A stretch of 56,743 nucleotides of DNA from Pseudomonadota bacterium. Lineage in GTDB: Bacteria > Pseudomonadota > Gammaproteobacteria > Burkholderiales > Burkholderiaceae_C. Where the stretch lies: assembly GCA_021816585.1 (NCBI GenBank), contig JAKAXL010000018.1, forward strand, positions 1 to 56,743, given 5' to 3'. The stretch's first letter is position 1. Every line of letters begins with the position of its first letter. Below are positions 36,288 to 45,409 of this stretch, one piece after another. The translations under genes were made by a program, and so were the position numbers. The notes beneath the pieces were generated by a model. The model made no database searches. It was given only the letters and a program-made list of their open reading frames with translations, and was not told the origin of the DNA.

Positions 36288-36324
36288 AAAAACCCCGCAA
36301 CGGTAATAGTTGCGGGGTTTTTTT
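36288..36324 (+). terminator. Intrinsic terminator after ctaD
   Basis: A 12-13-bp stem, AAACCCCGCAA / TTGCGGGGTTT, with a 9-base loop and a run of seven T at 36318-36324. It lies 28 bases after the ctaD stop. The A-run at its 5' side makes it potentially bidirectional. Confidence 0.9.
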
Positions 36325-36420
36325 CGCGTGGAGTTTCGCGCCACGAGGATTTCGTAACACCCCGGGGGGTCATGCACTGCTAACCTTGTGCGCTGCAACA
36401 AACTCGACGGCGAGGCGGCG

Positions 36421-37575
36421 ATGTCCACGAAGCGATCGATCTCCAGGTCCGCGGCGGAGGAATGTGCGGACGCGCAGTGCATCCTGGTTCTGCAGGGCGG
36501 GGGCGCGCTCGGCGCCTACCAGGGCGGGGTGTACGAAGTGCTGGTGTCGATCCACCGCGAGCCCGACTGGGTCGCCGGCGTGTCGATCGGCGCCATCAAC
36601 GCCGCGCTGATCGCCGGCAATCCCCCGCAGCACCGACTGCAGCGTCTGCGCGAGTTCTGGGAACTCGTCAGTTCGCCGATGCCGGTCGGGCTCGATGCGG
36701 TGCTCAGCGGGGAACTGCGCAGCAGCTTCAACGAGGTCAGCGCACTGCGCGGCGTGCTGTTCGGGGTGCCGGGTTTCTTCGTGCCGCGCATCCCGCCGTT
36801 CCACCTGCATCCGCGCGGCACGGTCGGCGCGGTCAGCCACTACGACACCACGCCGCTGCGCCGCACCCTGGAGCGCCTGGTCGACTTCGACCGCGTCAAC
36901 GACGGGCCGACCCGGCTGTCGGTGGGCGCGGTGAACGTGCGCAACGGCAACTTCGAATACTTCGATTCGGCCGCGCGGCGCATCGACGCGCGCCATGTGA
37001 TGGCCAGCGGCGCGCTGCCGCCGGGCTTCCCGCCGGTGGAGATCGACGGCGAGTCCTACTGGGACGGCGGGCTGGTGTCCAACACCCCGCTGCAGTACGT
37101 GCTCGACCAGCCCAGCGCGCAGCGCCGCACGGTCTTCCAGGTGGACCTGTTCAGTTCGCTGGGGCGCGTGCCCGCCACGATGGGCGAGGTCGCGACCCGC
37201 GAGAAGGACATCCGCTTCTCCAGCCGCACCCGCCTCAACACCGCGCACGCGGTGGAGCGCCAGCGTGTGGCGCACGCGGCGCGCCGCCTGCTGGCCAAGC
37301 TGCCGCCGGCACTGCGCGATGACCCCGACGCGCAACTATTGGCGCAGCTGCAGCAGCAGCCCGGCGGCATGGACATCGTGCACCTCATCTACCGCAGCAA
37401 GCGCTACGAGGGGCAGACCAAGGACTATGAGTTCTCGCGGCGTTCCATGGCCGAGCATTGGCAGGCCGGAGCCACCGACATGAGCCGCACGCTCAACGAC
37501 CCGCGCTGGCGCGGGCGCGATCCCGAGGCCGAGGGCGTGCATGTGTTCGACGTGCCTGCTCCCGCGAATCCCTGA
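36421..37575 (+). CDS. Patatin-like phospholipase / PHB-granule-type esterase
   Basis: 384 residues. Patatin motifs are VLQGGGALGAYQGGVYE (oxyanion hole), GVSIGAINAALIAG (nucleophile Ser in G-x-S-x-G) and YWDGGLVSNTP (catalytic Asp in D-G-G). The C-terminal region with the YRSKRYEGQTKDYEFSRRSM pattern is typical of the longer bacterial patatins found next to 3-hydroxybutyrate dehydrogenase. Activity on phospholipid or polyhydroxybutyrate-related ester is possible. The operon with acetoacetate decarboxylase and 3-hydroxybutyrate dehydrogenase suggests PHB/ketone-body metabolism. The start is ATG 36421. Confidence 0.85.
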   Translation: MSTKRSISRSAAEECADAQCILVLQGGGALGAYQGGVYEVLVSIHREPDWVAGVSIGAINAALIAGNPPQHRLQRLREFWELVSSPMPVGLDAVLSGELRSSFNEVSALRGVLFGVPGFFVPRIPPFHLHPRGTVGAVSHYDTTPLRRTLERLVDFDRVNDGPTRLSVGAVNVRNGNFEYFDSAARRIDARHVMASGALPPGFPPVEIDGESYWDGGLVSNTPLQYVLDQPSAQRRTVFQVDLFSSLGRVPATMGEVATREKDIRFSSRTRLNTAHAVERQRVAHAARRLLAKLPPALRDDPDAQLLAQLQQQPGGMDIVHLIYRSKRYEGQTKDYEFSRRSMAEHWQAGATDMSRTLNDPRWRGRDPEAEGVHVFDVPAPANP

Positions 37576-37620
37576 GCTCCCGCCCAGGCACCGAGGTCTC
37601 ACCCACGGAGGAACCCGACC

Positions 37621-38358
37621 ATGAACATCGATGAAGTCCGGCGAAAGGCGTTCGCGATGCCGCTGACCAGCCCGGCCTATCCACCCGGCCCCTACCGTTT
37701 CATCGACCGCGAGTTCCTGGTCATCACCTACCGCACCGATCCGGACGCGTTGCGCGCCGTGGTGCCGGAGCCGCTGGAGATCGACGAGCCGCTGGTGAAG
37801 TACGAATTCATCCGCATGCCCGACTCCACCGGATTCGGCGACTACACCGAGTCGGGCCAGGTGATCCCGGTGCGCCTGAACGGAACCCGCGGCAGCTACG
37901 TGCACTCGATGTTCCTCAACGACGAGGCGCCGATCGCCGGCGGGCGCGAGCTGTGGGGCTTCCCGAAGAAGTACGCGTCGCCGTCGCTGAGCGTGCAGAC
38001 CGACACGCTGCTGGGCACGCTGGACTACGGCCCGGTGCGCGTGGCCACCGCGACCATGGGCTACAAGCACCGCGCGCTGGACCCGCAAAGCGTGATGCCG
38101 GGCCTGCTGCAGCCCAGCTACCTGCTGAAGATCATCCCCCACGTCGACGGCACGCCGCGCATCTGCGAGCTGGTCGAATACAAGCTGGAGGACGTGGTGC
38201 TCAAGGGCGCCTGGACCGCGCCGGCGGCGCTGCAACTGGTCGAGCACGCGCTGGCGCCGGTGGCCGCGCTGCCGGTGCTCGAGGTGGTGTCCGGCGCGCA
38301 CCTGCTGACCGACCTGACCCTTGGCCTGGGACGGGTTGTGCACGATTATCTGGCCTGA
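37621..38358 (+). CDS. adc: Acetoacetate decarboxylase
   Basis: 245 residues, the usual length. The Schiff-base lysine is in [10 protein letters not shown]; the Glu/Arg environment ([15 protein letters not shown]) is conserved. It decarboxylates acetoacetate to acetone and CO2. The ATG at 37621 follows GGAGGAACCCGACC. It lies 45 bases after the patatin gene and 58 bases before the dehydrogenase gene on the same strand, so the three probably form one operon dealing with acetoacetate and 3-hydroxybutyrate. Confidence 0.93.
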   Translation: MNIDEVRRKAFAMPLTSPAYPPGPYRFIDREFLVITYRTDPDALRAVVPEPLEIDEPLVKYEFIRMPDSTGFGDYTESGQVIPVRLNGTRGSYVHSMFLNDEAPIAGGRELWGFPKKYASPSLSVQTDTLLGTLDYGPVRVATATMGYKHRALDPQSVMPGLLQPSYLLKIIPHVDGTPRICELVEYKLEDVVLKGAWTAPAALQLVEHALAPVAALPVLEVVSGAHLLTDLTLGLGRVVHDYLA

Positions 38359-38416
38359 GAACCTTGGGGCACGAATCCCGGGGCGAACCGTTCCCGTTCA
38401 GATCGATGGAGGTTGC

Positions 38417-39199
38417 ATGAAACTCAAGAACAAGGTTTGCATCGTCACCGGCGCAGCCAGCGGCATCGGCAAGGAGATCGCGCTGACCTACGCGCGCGAA
38501 GGCGGCAAGGTGGTGATCGCCGACATCAACCTGCAGTCGGCGCAGGCGGTGGCGGATTCGATCGTCGCCGCCGGCGGCGTGGCGATGGCGGTGACCATGG
38601 ACGTGACCAGCGAGGAAGAGGTCAACGCCGCGGTGGCCAGGGTGGTCGAGGCCTATGGCGGGGTCGACGTGCTGGTCAGCAACGCCGGCGTGCAGATCGT
38701 GCACCCGGTGGAGGAGTTCCCCTTCGCCGAATGGAAGAAGATGCTGGCCATCCACCTGGACGGCGCGTTCCTGACCACCAAGGCCTGCGTGGCCCACATG
38801 AAGGCGGCGGGTCGCGGCGGCAGCATCATCTACATGGGCTCGGTGCACTCGAAGGAGGCGTCGCTGCTCAAGTCGGCCTACATCACGGCCAAGCACGGGC
38901 TCATCGGGCTGTGCAAGGCGGTGGCCAAGGAAGGCGGCCCGCACGGCATCCGCGCCAACGTGATCTGCCCGGGCTTCGTGCGCACGCCGCTGGTCGACAA
39001 GCAGATTCCCGAGCAGGCCAAGGAGCTGGGAATCAGCGAGGCCGACGTCATCTCCAAGGTCATGCTGAAGGAGACCGTCGACGGCGAGTTCACCACCGTG
39101 CAGGACGTGGCCGAAGTGGCGTTGCTGTTCGCCGGATTCGAGAGCAATGCGCTGACCGGCCAGTCGCTGGTGGTCAGCCACGGCTGGTTCATGCAGTGA
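38417..39199 (+). CDS. bdhA: 3-hydroxybutyrate dehydrogenase (SDR family)
   Basis: 260 residues, a classical short-chain dehydrogenase. The NAD-binding loop is [15 protein letters not shown] is in [13 protein letters not shown], the catalytic Ser in [22 protein letters not shown], with Y-x-x-x-K as Y-I-T-A-K. The C-terminal stretch with [20 protein letters not shown] is the substrate-specific lid typical of D-3-hydroxybutyrate dehydrogenase. It interconverts 3-hydroxybutyrate and acetoacetate, the substrate of the decarboxylase just upstream. GGAGG precedes the ATG at 38417. Confidence 0.93.
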   Translation: MKLKNKVCIVTGAASGIGKEIALTYAREGGKVVIADINLQSAQAVADSIVAAGGVAMAVTMDVTSEEEVNAAVARVVEAYGGVDVLVSNAGVQIVHPVEEFPFAEWKKMLAIHLDGAFLTTKACVAHMKAAGRGGSIIYMGSVHSKEASLLKSAYITAKHGLIGLCKAVAKEGGPHGIRANVICPGFVRTPLVDKQIPEQAKELGISEADVISKVMLKETVDGEFTTVQDVAEVALLFAGFESNALTGQSLVVSHGWFMQ

Positions 39200-39250
39200 A
39201 GGCCGGCGGGGCCGGGCCGCGGGCGGCCCGCCTCCCGCAGCCGCCCGGCC

Positions 39251-39772
39251 TCAGGCCTGGCGGCGCATGCGCCCGGCGGCGGACAGGCTGAGTCCCGTCA
39301 GCAGTCCCAGCCCGACGAAGCCGATTCCCGACAGCAACGGCAGCGGCAGCCCGAACAGGTACGGAATGTCGCTGCACAGCCCGTCGGCGCGCAGCAGCCA
39401 GGGCGCCAGCGCGGTGACGCCCCAGTGGTTGATGCGCAGCGCCAGCGGGTCCAGCCCGCAGGTCTGTTCCGGATGGAACACCAGCCAGACATGCTTGGCG
39501 GCGAAGATCAGCCCGATCAGCGCCGCCAGCAGCGCCAGCCACAGCGCCAGGCGCGTCAGTCCGCGCAGCCCCAGCTTGAAGCCCAGCGCGGCCAGCAGCG
39601 AGAACACCAGCAAGCCGAGATAGGCCATGCGCTGCAGCACGCACAGCGCACACGGCAGGGCACCCTGCGTCTGCTGCAACCACAGCGCGCCGCCCAGAAT
39701 GCCCACGCAGGCGAGCGCGATCAGCAGGTTGAGGGTGGCGAACCAGGGCGAGGCGGAGGCGGTGCGTGACAT
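39251..39772 (-). CDS. dsbB: Disulfide-bond oxidoreductase DsbB
   Basis: 173 residues with four membrane helices. The first periplasmic Cys pair is PCALCVLQRMAY (C-x-x-C). The second pair lies further on as Cys in QTCGLDPL and Cys in GLCSDIPY. DsbB reoxidises periplasmic DsbA and passes electrons to quinone. The ATG at 39772 gives the family's typical N-terminus. It is convergent with bdhA and its upstream end faces the tRNA-Pro promoter region. Confidence 0.93.
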   Translation of the reverse strand: MSRTASASPWFATLNLLIALACVGILGGALWLQQTQGALPCALCVLQRMAYLGLLVFSLLAALGFKLGLRGLTRLALWLALLAALIGLIFAAKHVWLVFHPEQTCGLDPLALRINHWGVTALAPWLLRADGLCSDIPYLFGLPLPLLSGIGFVGLGLLTGLSLSAAGRMRRQA

Positions 39773-39918
39773 GGGCGTGCGTGGGAGGAGGATTGGGGGC
39801 AGGGGCGGCCGCCGCGGTCGGTTTCGGCCCCATCCGGCAAGCATAGCGGCAGCGCCGCCCGCGAGTAGCCGCACCATGCGGCGCGCCTCGCGACGCCCCT
39901 CCCCTAGAATACCCGGTT

Positions 39919-39995
39919 CGGGGCGTAGCGCAGCCTGGTAGCGCATCTGCTTTGGGAGCAGAGGGTCGCAGGTTCGAATCCTGTCGCCCCGACCA
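39919..39995 (+). tRNA. tRNA-Pro (anticodon TGG), target of the integrated element
   Basis: Acceptor stem CGGGGCG / CGCCCCG, D arm with AGCCTGGTAGC, anticodon stem TCTGC / GCAGA around loop TTTGGGA (anticodon TGG), T arm with loop TTCGAAT and encoded CCA: 77 bases in all. The 3' part (39951-39995) is repeated at 46975-47019, so the integrated element re-creates the tRNA end. Confidence 0.97.
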
Positions 39996-40047
39996 GATTT
40001 ATCAACGATTTACGGGAGCCGGCCATGGGCCGGCTTTTTCGTGGGCG
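39951..40047 (+). repeat. Left end repeat (attL): tRNA-Pro 3' part plus terminator
   Basis: The first 45 bases (39951-39995) match 46975-47019 with two differences. Similarity continues without gaps through the terminator to GTGGGCG, giving 97-base repeats at both ends. This copy completes the functional tRNA. Confidence 0.92.
40017..40039 (+). terminator. tRNA-Pro terminator (element-borne copy)
   Basis: Stem AGCCGGCC / GGCCGGCT with a 3-base loop followed by five T. It lies 21 bases after the tRNA CCA end. A near-identical terminator follows the right repeat. Confidence 0.85.
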
Positions 40048-40050
40048 GGG

Positions 40051-40072
40051 TTTGTTGCCAATTTGTTGCCAA
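40051..40072 (+). repeat. Tandem TTTGTTGCCAA repeats, candidate integrase arm sites (left)
   Basis: Two perfect 11-bp direct repeats just inside the left end. The core TGTTGCCA recurs with the same 11-base spacing just inside the right end (46837-46855). Tyrosine integrases of this type bind short repeated arm sites flanking the core, so these fit that role. Confidence 0.6.
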
Positions 40073-40172
40073 TTGGCGGGCCTTGGCGCCCCTGGCGTTG
40101 CGGGTGGGCAACAGCGACAGGCACTGAATGGCAGGTAGTGGGCCATGTGGCCGATCCGGCAGCGATGGCGGC

Positions 40173-41717
40173 TCAAGCCCAGTCGCTGCCGGGCGCCTTC
40201 AAGGGCGCATCGGCGGCACCGTCTGCGGTGGGTGCGAGGTCTGATCCGGCTTCGGCCATCTGACGCCGCCTCTCCTCGCGCATTTCCTCGTTCTCGCTGG
40301 CAAGACGTGCGGTGAGCATGGCCAAGGCGCTGGGCATCTTGTCGGTGATGAAGCGCCCGATCGCGGCAATCACCTGTTCCAGGCCCCAGGGGCGGATGCT
40401 CGGTTTCGTGGGCTGCGCCACATGGTCGCCGTCGAATTCCAGCACCATGCCGAAGTTCACCTCAACATCGCGCGGCCTCGGCGCTTCGATCAACGCATCG
40501 GTACGCGTCTCGACCGCGTACACATAGCGCTGGTCCATGTGGATCACGCGGCCCTGTTCGGACCCGTGCTCGCCGGCTGCGCGGGACTGCAAGCGCCAAC
40601 CGAGCTGAGGGTAGGGCGCGAGGATCGAGCGAAGGCGCTGTGCCTGGCTTTCGACTGCGGCTCGTTCCAGCTCGGCCTTGCGTGCGCGATCCTTCTCGCG
40701 CAGCAGCGCACGATTCACGCGCTCGGCAAAGTGCGCCACCTCTTCGACCGGATGGAACGACTGCACGGCGGTCGTTGGCCTGCTACCAAGCAAGCCTTTC
40801 TCGGTGCCAGTGACCACCGTCACCTCGACAGGCGTGGGCATCGCCGCATCGATCTGCGCGCGCTGCTTGTCCAGGCGCGCTGAGTAGTCCTTGATGCGCT
40901 CCTCGAGCTTGCTCACGCGGGCAGCATCGACGCTGGCTTGGGCCTGCACCTTGACGAGGTCCGCGTGAGCCTTGTTCAACCGGGACTCGGTGGTGCTGGC
41001 CTTTGCTTGCAGTTCCGCGAGGTCGACGGTCACGGCCGCAACTTGTCGCTGCTTGGCCGCAAGCTCCTTCGGCAGATCGGCATGCAACTGCCTGACGCTG
41101 CGATGAACGGTCTTGCTACGGTCGTCACCGCGTTGGATGCGCTGGATCACGGGAATACCGCGTTGAATGCCCATCGTTGCGAAAGCCTGGCCAGCGAGTT
41201 CCTGAATGTGGACGCCTTGGCGCTTGTGAACCCGTTGGAGCACGGCACGACCATCGGCGCCGACACCCTCCAGGACAAAGTGATAATGCGGGGCGGACTC
41301 GTCACCGTGATAGACCAGCGACACCAGCTTGGCGCCATGACCGAAGGATCGCACGATGTCCTCGACCAGGGCGAACGCACGAGCGTGCGCTTGCTCAAGG
41401 TTCTTCAGCACGATCGACTGCGCGGCCCGCGAGAACGTGATGATGCCTTCGACCAGCACGGCTTGCTTGCGCTGCACCTTCTGCCGGGTCCGCTTCCGGT
41501 AACGCTCGGCGCTGGCTTGTGCCGCCGCCTTGAAGTCGCCGGCCTCCGGGCCGAACAGGACCTTGTTGAGATGCGCGCGCTCCGGATCGACGTAGTTCGG
41601 CGGCGGGCCTTGCCGCAGGTTGTGGCGAGCGACGAACGCCAGGCGGGTCATCGGCACGCCGCCCAGGCGCACCGAGACCCGAGGCAGCAGTTCTTCGGCA
41701 TGTTCATGGTCCAGCAT
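40173..41717 (-). CDS. MobV/Pre-family relaxase (plasmid recombination enzyme)
   Basis: 514 residues. The N-terminal ~220 residues carry the relaxase domain; the metal/histidine motif reads VYHGDESAPHYHFVLEG, matching the H-x-D-E-x-x-P-H-x-H pattern of MobV. RHNLRQGPPPNY and HLNKVLFGP form the N-terminal motifs. A long coiled coil follows (~225-300), then a charged C-terminal region. Such enzymes nick an origin of transfer, usually just upstream of their own gene, and lead DNA into a recipient using another element's pilus. ATG 41717 is preceded by GGAGGTGAG, a strong ribosome-binding site. An in-frame start further upstream is less likely. Confidence 0.85.
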   Translation of the reverse strand: MLDHEHAEELLPRVSVRLGGVPMTRLAFVARHNLRQGPPPNYVDPERAHLNKVLFGPEAGDFKAAAQASAERYRKRTRQKVQRKQAVLVEGIITFSRAAQSIVLKNLEQAHARAFALVEDIVRSFGHGAKLVSLVYHGDESAPHYHFVLEGVGADGRAVLQRVHKRQGVHIQELAGQAFATMGIQRGIPVIQRIQRGDDRSKTVHRSVRQLHADLPKELAAKQRQVAAVTVDLAELQAKASTTESRLNKAHADLVKVQAQASVDAARVSKLEERIKDYSARLDKQRAQIDAAMPTPVEVTVVTGTEKGLLGSRPTTAVQSFHPVEEVAHFAERVNRALLREKDRARKAELERAAVESQAQRLRSILAPYPQLGWRLQSRAAGEHGSEQGRVIHMDQRYVYAVETRTDALIEAPRPRDVEVNFGMVLEFDGDHVAQPTKPSIRPWGLEQVIAAIGRFITDKMPSALAMLTARLASENEEMREERRRQMAEAGSDLAPTADGAADAPLKAPGSDWA

Positions 41718-41855
41718 GGTCTCACCTCCAATGAGCCGCACACGGTCTCGTTGTAGAGGCGATCGCATTAAGCGGGAATAGCCAAGGTGCGATGATCGAA
41801 GCGTTCAGCGCGCCAGGCGACATCAGGCCAGCCAGCGGGGTTGGGATGGTTTCGA

Positions 41856-41898
41856 AAGGAAGGGGCACCCTTCCTTCGCCTACAGCACCGAAGGTGCT
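41856..41898. repeat. Two adjacent perfect inverted repeats upstream of the relaxase
   Basis: AAGGAAGGG-GCA-CCCTTCCTT at 41856-41876 (9-bp arms), then AGCACC-GAA-GGTGCT at 41884-41898 (6-bp arms). They lie ~140-180 bases upstream of the relaxase start, the usual place for an origin of transfer or an autoregulatory site. The repeats are seen; the role is inferred. Confidence 0.6.
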
Positions 41899-42116
41899 AG
41901 TAGGTTGAGGACCCACTCGCCGGCATGCAGCCTTTGCCTGGCGGGGGGGGAAGCTGCGAGACACGCAGCGCATGTCCGCGGACGACAACGCCACTGGCAG
42001 CGGCATGTGCCGGTGCAGGGGCCGAGCGAATACCTACCAGTCGCCGCCGGCATTCCGCGACAGCACGTGCCCGCGCAACGGCGGACACCACCGCAGCAAC
42101 TTCAAGCGCCACACAT

Positions 42117-42195
42117 CCCCGCAAGCCGCTATCGCGGCATGCGGGGCAAAAGCTCTGCCAGGGGGCAACGGTGCCCCACCACCTTGCGGCAAGGT
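42117..42195. repeat. Cluster of three inverted repeats in 79 bases
   Basis: The first is CCCCGCAAGCCGC-TATC-GCGGCATGCGGGG at 42117-42146 (13-bp arms, one mismatch). The second is GGGGCA-ACGG-TGCCCC at 42162-42177. The third is ACCTTGC-G-GCAAGGT at 42181-42195, a perfect palindrome. So dense a set in a gene-free stretch suggests a folded DNA or RNA element such as an origin, oriT accessory site or regulatory RNA. Confidence 0.6.
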
Positions 42196-42785
42196 CCGCG
42201 GTCTTTTGCGGGCGCGGCGTCGGAACACCTCTCGGCGGGGGAGGCCAAGCAGCAGGGAATCCGCATGACGGGCCTTGGGTAGTTTGCTTCTAGGCGCCGC
42301 GCCGGCAACTGTTCCTGCCAGCGATTCGAAATGACCATGAACAATGGCCCACTTCTTGGAGTGGGTAGGCTGACCTGAGCCGCCTTCCGCCAACCGCGAG
42401 CTGCCGGCGCCAGCCGCGCTCAGACAATTCGCGCTGAAGACGGCCCGCACAGCGAGATGCTGCGCGTGCGGTCTGCTCCATGGCGCGCTTACGTAATGTT
42501 ACCGTTGACCTCTACCTTTCTGTGGCTAACGTCATCCCAGGGTGGCAAACTGGCGTCGTATCAATGGTCAGAACTCGGCCAAAGCAGGCGCTAATCACGC
42601 CGAGCGGCAGTGACGGCAATGAATCTGAACCGGCCTGTGGAGGGAGTGAGCCGTTGGATTCGTACGAGCTCAAAGCCGCCAGTCAATAGTCAACTCAAAG
42701 GCGGCCGCAGCCTGACTATGCAGTATCATCAAAATTGCTGGTTAACGCCAGCCATTAACTGCTAGCTACTGATGGGGGTGGGCAC

Positions 42786-45233
42786 GTGAACGAGGCTATC
42801 AAGTCGGCAATAGAGAAGGGTGAGCTAATTCTCCTCCTCGGGGCGGGTGCTTCTAAAGGTGGAACGACCTCAACCGGAGACGATGTTCTCGATGGCGACT
42901 CGCTGGCCAAGGAGTTGTCCAAGGAAGCTAGCATACCATACTCGAATGAGCCACTTGACGAGGTCTATGCCGCGGTTCGCGCTCAACTTGAGTCCAGATT
43001 AGATCCGGTTCTCGAGAGGCTATTCCGCCACATCAAGCCTTCGGTCGAGTACCGCACACTCGGAAAATATGCTTGGCGGCGCATCTATACACTCAATATT
43101 GACGACGGGATCGAACGGGCATTTCGCGATTCAGAGCAAAATATTTGCATCAGGCTGTCTGCGGATGCGATTGAAGAGAGGGATGTGTTTTTCAATCGTC
43201 TCGATTTGATAAAGCTAAACGGATCTGTTGATCGGCTCAAGGAGGGCGTAATTTTCTCGAGTGCCGATTATGCCAGAGCTGCCAATCGCTCACTTCCTTG
43301 GTACGAGCAATGCGCTTCTGATTTCTTGCGCATGCCATTCTTATTCATTGGCACGAAACTAAATGAACCGCTTTTGAAGTTCCATATTGAGCGTTACAAG
43401 GACATTAACGGGAAGACGCCCGGGAAGAGCTACGTCATCACACCTTCCGCGACTCCGATTCAACAGGCTTCCTTGCTTCAGTTCAATATTGTTCACATTC
43501 CAGGAACGCTGTCGACCTTCACGGCCTGGCTACAAGCAACCTTCCCCACCGGGCTTACACCAAGCCAACTTGCGACTGCGAGTCTCCCGCAATACACAGG
43601 ATTCTTGGCGGCAAGTGATCGTCGCGCATACGCCTCGCTTCTGGAAGACGTAAGCCAAATAACGCCCGATATGGTGTCGCAGCCTGAGACGGAAGGAGCA
43701 ATTCGCAACTTCTACAAAGGGTTCCAGCCTACGTGGGGTGACATTGTTGAAGGCATTCCCGCGGAACTCGACATTTTGGCTGAAAGCCTTAAATTAATTC
43801 AGGAAACTCTGAAACAAAGCACTGTCATCCCATTTATCGGCCCCGCCGGCTCGGGCAAGACGACGCTATTGATGCAGACGTGTTACGCGTTATGCCGATC
43901 GAAGGGCATGTACGTATATTTCATTCAGAAGCCAAAGAAGGACCTCAAGAAAACTCTTGAAGCTCTAGAACAGTCATCGCACGAGGCGACGCGGGTTGTC
44001 GTTGCCATCGACAACGTAGACATTGTTGCCGATCAACTAGCCGAATTGCTGTCAGGAGGGCGGTTGTCAAAGACGACAATACTCTGCGCCGAGCGTGAAA
44101 GTAGTTGGAAGAAGCGAACAATACATAAACTTGGGCAGTTCGCATCTTATGAAATCCCTGTTAACGAATTTTCGCAGCGAGATGCCAAGAAAATTCTTGG
44201 CAAGCTTGAAGCATACGGCTCTTGGACAGTGCTCGGACAAATGTCTGAAAAAGAGCGTGTTCATGCACTTGTAGATCGAGCTCAGAAGCAACTTCTGATT
44301 GCACTCTTGGAAGCAACATACGGACGTGGATTTGGCGATATCATTGAGAGTGACTATGGGACGTTAACATCGGATGAAGAACGAATGTTCTTTCTCACTG
44401 TTGGAATCGTTACAGAACATCACTTTGGCGCACCGATAGGTTTGGTTGATCGCGCACTGAATGTTCTAGGAATATTGTCGAAGTCGACTGTTCTAAGTGA
44501 AGCCTTGGCTGGAATTGTAGTGACTCGAGGCGATTCGCTAACTGCACGGCATCCTGTTTACGTAAGATACTTGCTTGAGCATGTCGTTGATCCTAACATG
44601 ACAGGTGAAGCCGTCAGAGGTTTGCTGCAAGCCTTTTCGCATTATAAGGCTCCTGTGATGAAGCACCTCAATAAGGTTGAGGCGACAATTTATAAAAGGC
44701 TTATAAATCACAAGTTCCTGTGGGAGATATTAAAGGGCAGGGAAACGCTCATCCTTTCTCTTTACAAGGGGCTCGAAAAATCATTCGAGCTGGATGGTTT
44801 GTTCTGGCTTCAGTATGGATTGGCCCTACGCGACATGCATGATGACGGTGAAGCATTAGAAAAGCTTCGGACGGCCTTCAGCGCATATCCCATGCCTCAC
44901 ACTCAGCATGCGCTTGGTCAACAGCTACTGATCCTTGGAAGCAAAGCTCCCGACAAGAGGACGGCAATAGCCTATGCTGAGGAGGCGCGTGGCCTCCTTG
45001 AACCGCTTGATGAAATCATCGACAGCGACGATACGTATCCGCTCGTCACGCTCGCAGAAGGACATACCAAGCTTATAAGGAATATTGAGGGGGTTGAGGC
45101 GGCTCAAAGCGTTGCCAAATCTTATATTTCTGTACTAAAAGCGAAATACGAATCACAGCCGACGAATACTCGGCTACGCGACTGCCATGCACGGATTTTC
45201 AAATTTGCAGCCACCGGCACTTGGGTCGAATAG
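42786..45233 (+). CDS. SIR2-like domain plus P-loop NTPase, putative antiphage defence protein
   Basis: 815 residues. Residues ~10-250 form a SIR2-like NADase fold: LILLLGAGASKGG, YTLNIDDGIERAF (for the usual T-x-N-Y-D), LIKLNGSVD (for K-L-H-G-S) and PFLFIGTKLNEP. Residues ~330-560 are a P-loop NTPase, with Walker A GPAGSGKTTL at 352-361 and Walker B VVVAIDNVD at 404-412. The last ~250 residues are helical and repeat-like (LDGLFWLQYGLALRDMHDDG). Related SIR2-STAND proteins sense phage proteins and then deplete NAD+. Here the catalytic His of SIR2 is Asn145. Start GTG 42786 follows GGGGGTGGG. Codon use is AT-rich and unlike the neighbours, implying transfer. Confidence 0.8.
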   Translation: MNEAIKSAIEKGELILLLGAGASKGGTTSTGDDVLDGDSLAKELSKEASIPYSNEPLDEVYAAVRAQLESRLDPVLERLFRHIKPSVEYRTLGKYAWRRIYTLNIDDGIERAFRDSEQNICIRLSADAIEERDVFFNRLDLIKLNGSVDRLKEGVIFSSADYARAANRSLPWYEQCASDFLRMPFLFIGTKLNEPLLKFHIERYKDINGKTPGKSYVITPSATPIQQASLLQFNIVHIPGTLSTFTAWLQATFPTGLTPSQLATASLPQYTGFLAASDRRAYASLLEDVSQITPDMVSQPETEGAIRNFYKGFQPTWGDIVEGIPAELDILAESLKLIQETLKQSTVIPFIGPAGSGKTTLLMQTCYALCRSKGMYVYFIQKPKKDLKKTLEALEQSSHEATRVVVAIDNVDIVADQLAELLSGGRLSKTTILCAERESSWKKRTIHKLGQFASYEIPVNEFSQRDAKKILGKLEAYGSWTVLGQMSEKERVHALVDRAQKQLLIALLEATYGRGFGDIIESDYGTLTSDEERMFFLTVGIVTEHHFGAPIGLVDRALNVLGILSKSTVLSEALAGIVVTRGDSLTARHPVYVRYLLEHVVDPNMTGEAVRGLLQAFSHYKAPVMKHLNKVEATIYKRLINHKFLWEILKGRETLILSLYKGLEKSFELDGLFWLQYGLALRDMHDDGEALEKLRTAFSAYPMPHTQHALGQQLLILGSKAPDKRTAIAYAEEARGLLEPLDEIIDSDDTYPLVTLAEGHTKLIRNIEGVEAAQSVAKSYISVLKAKYESQPTNTRLRDCHARIFKFAATGTWVE

Positions 45234-45409
45234 TGCGCTTTTTCGTTACTGAGGTCAGCTTAGGGGTGGATGGGGTTGAAACGGCTCCTTTCCTTGTGAC
45301 GCTGCTTAGGCGCGGAACCGGCCCTACGACGTTGCAGACGTGAGCGTTCGCAAAGGCCGAGGTGCTGTCGCCGAAGAGACGTGCGGGCCGGCAAGTCAAC
45401 CTGCCGCAA

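Larger units (their letters stand above)
41718..42785. other. Gene-poor structured region of the element (likely oriT and promoters)
   Basis: About 1070 bases without a convincing gene. The open frames present on both strands are Cys/Arg/Pro-rich and match no family. The stretch contains several perfect inverted repeats (listed separately), and base composition drops sharply after ~42480 towards the SIR2-NTPase gene. The origin of transfer for the relaxase most likely lies here, upstream of the relaxase start. A further hairpin GCTGG-TTAACG-CCAGC sits at 42737-42752 just before the SIR2-NTPase gene. Confidence 0.6.

Noticed and set aside
41905..42450. Overlapping open frames on both strands within the element's gene-free stretch
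   Set aside because: Cys/Arg/Pro-rich translations, no ribosome-binding site and no family resemblance; the inverted repeats better explain the conservation expected here.
42480..42689. A 69-codon plus-strand frame before the SIR2-NTPase gene
   Set aside because: No ribosome-binding site or recognisable motif. A small antitoxin-like partner was considered, but nothing supports it.
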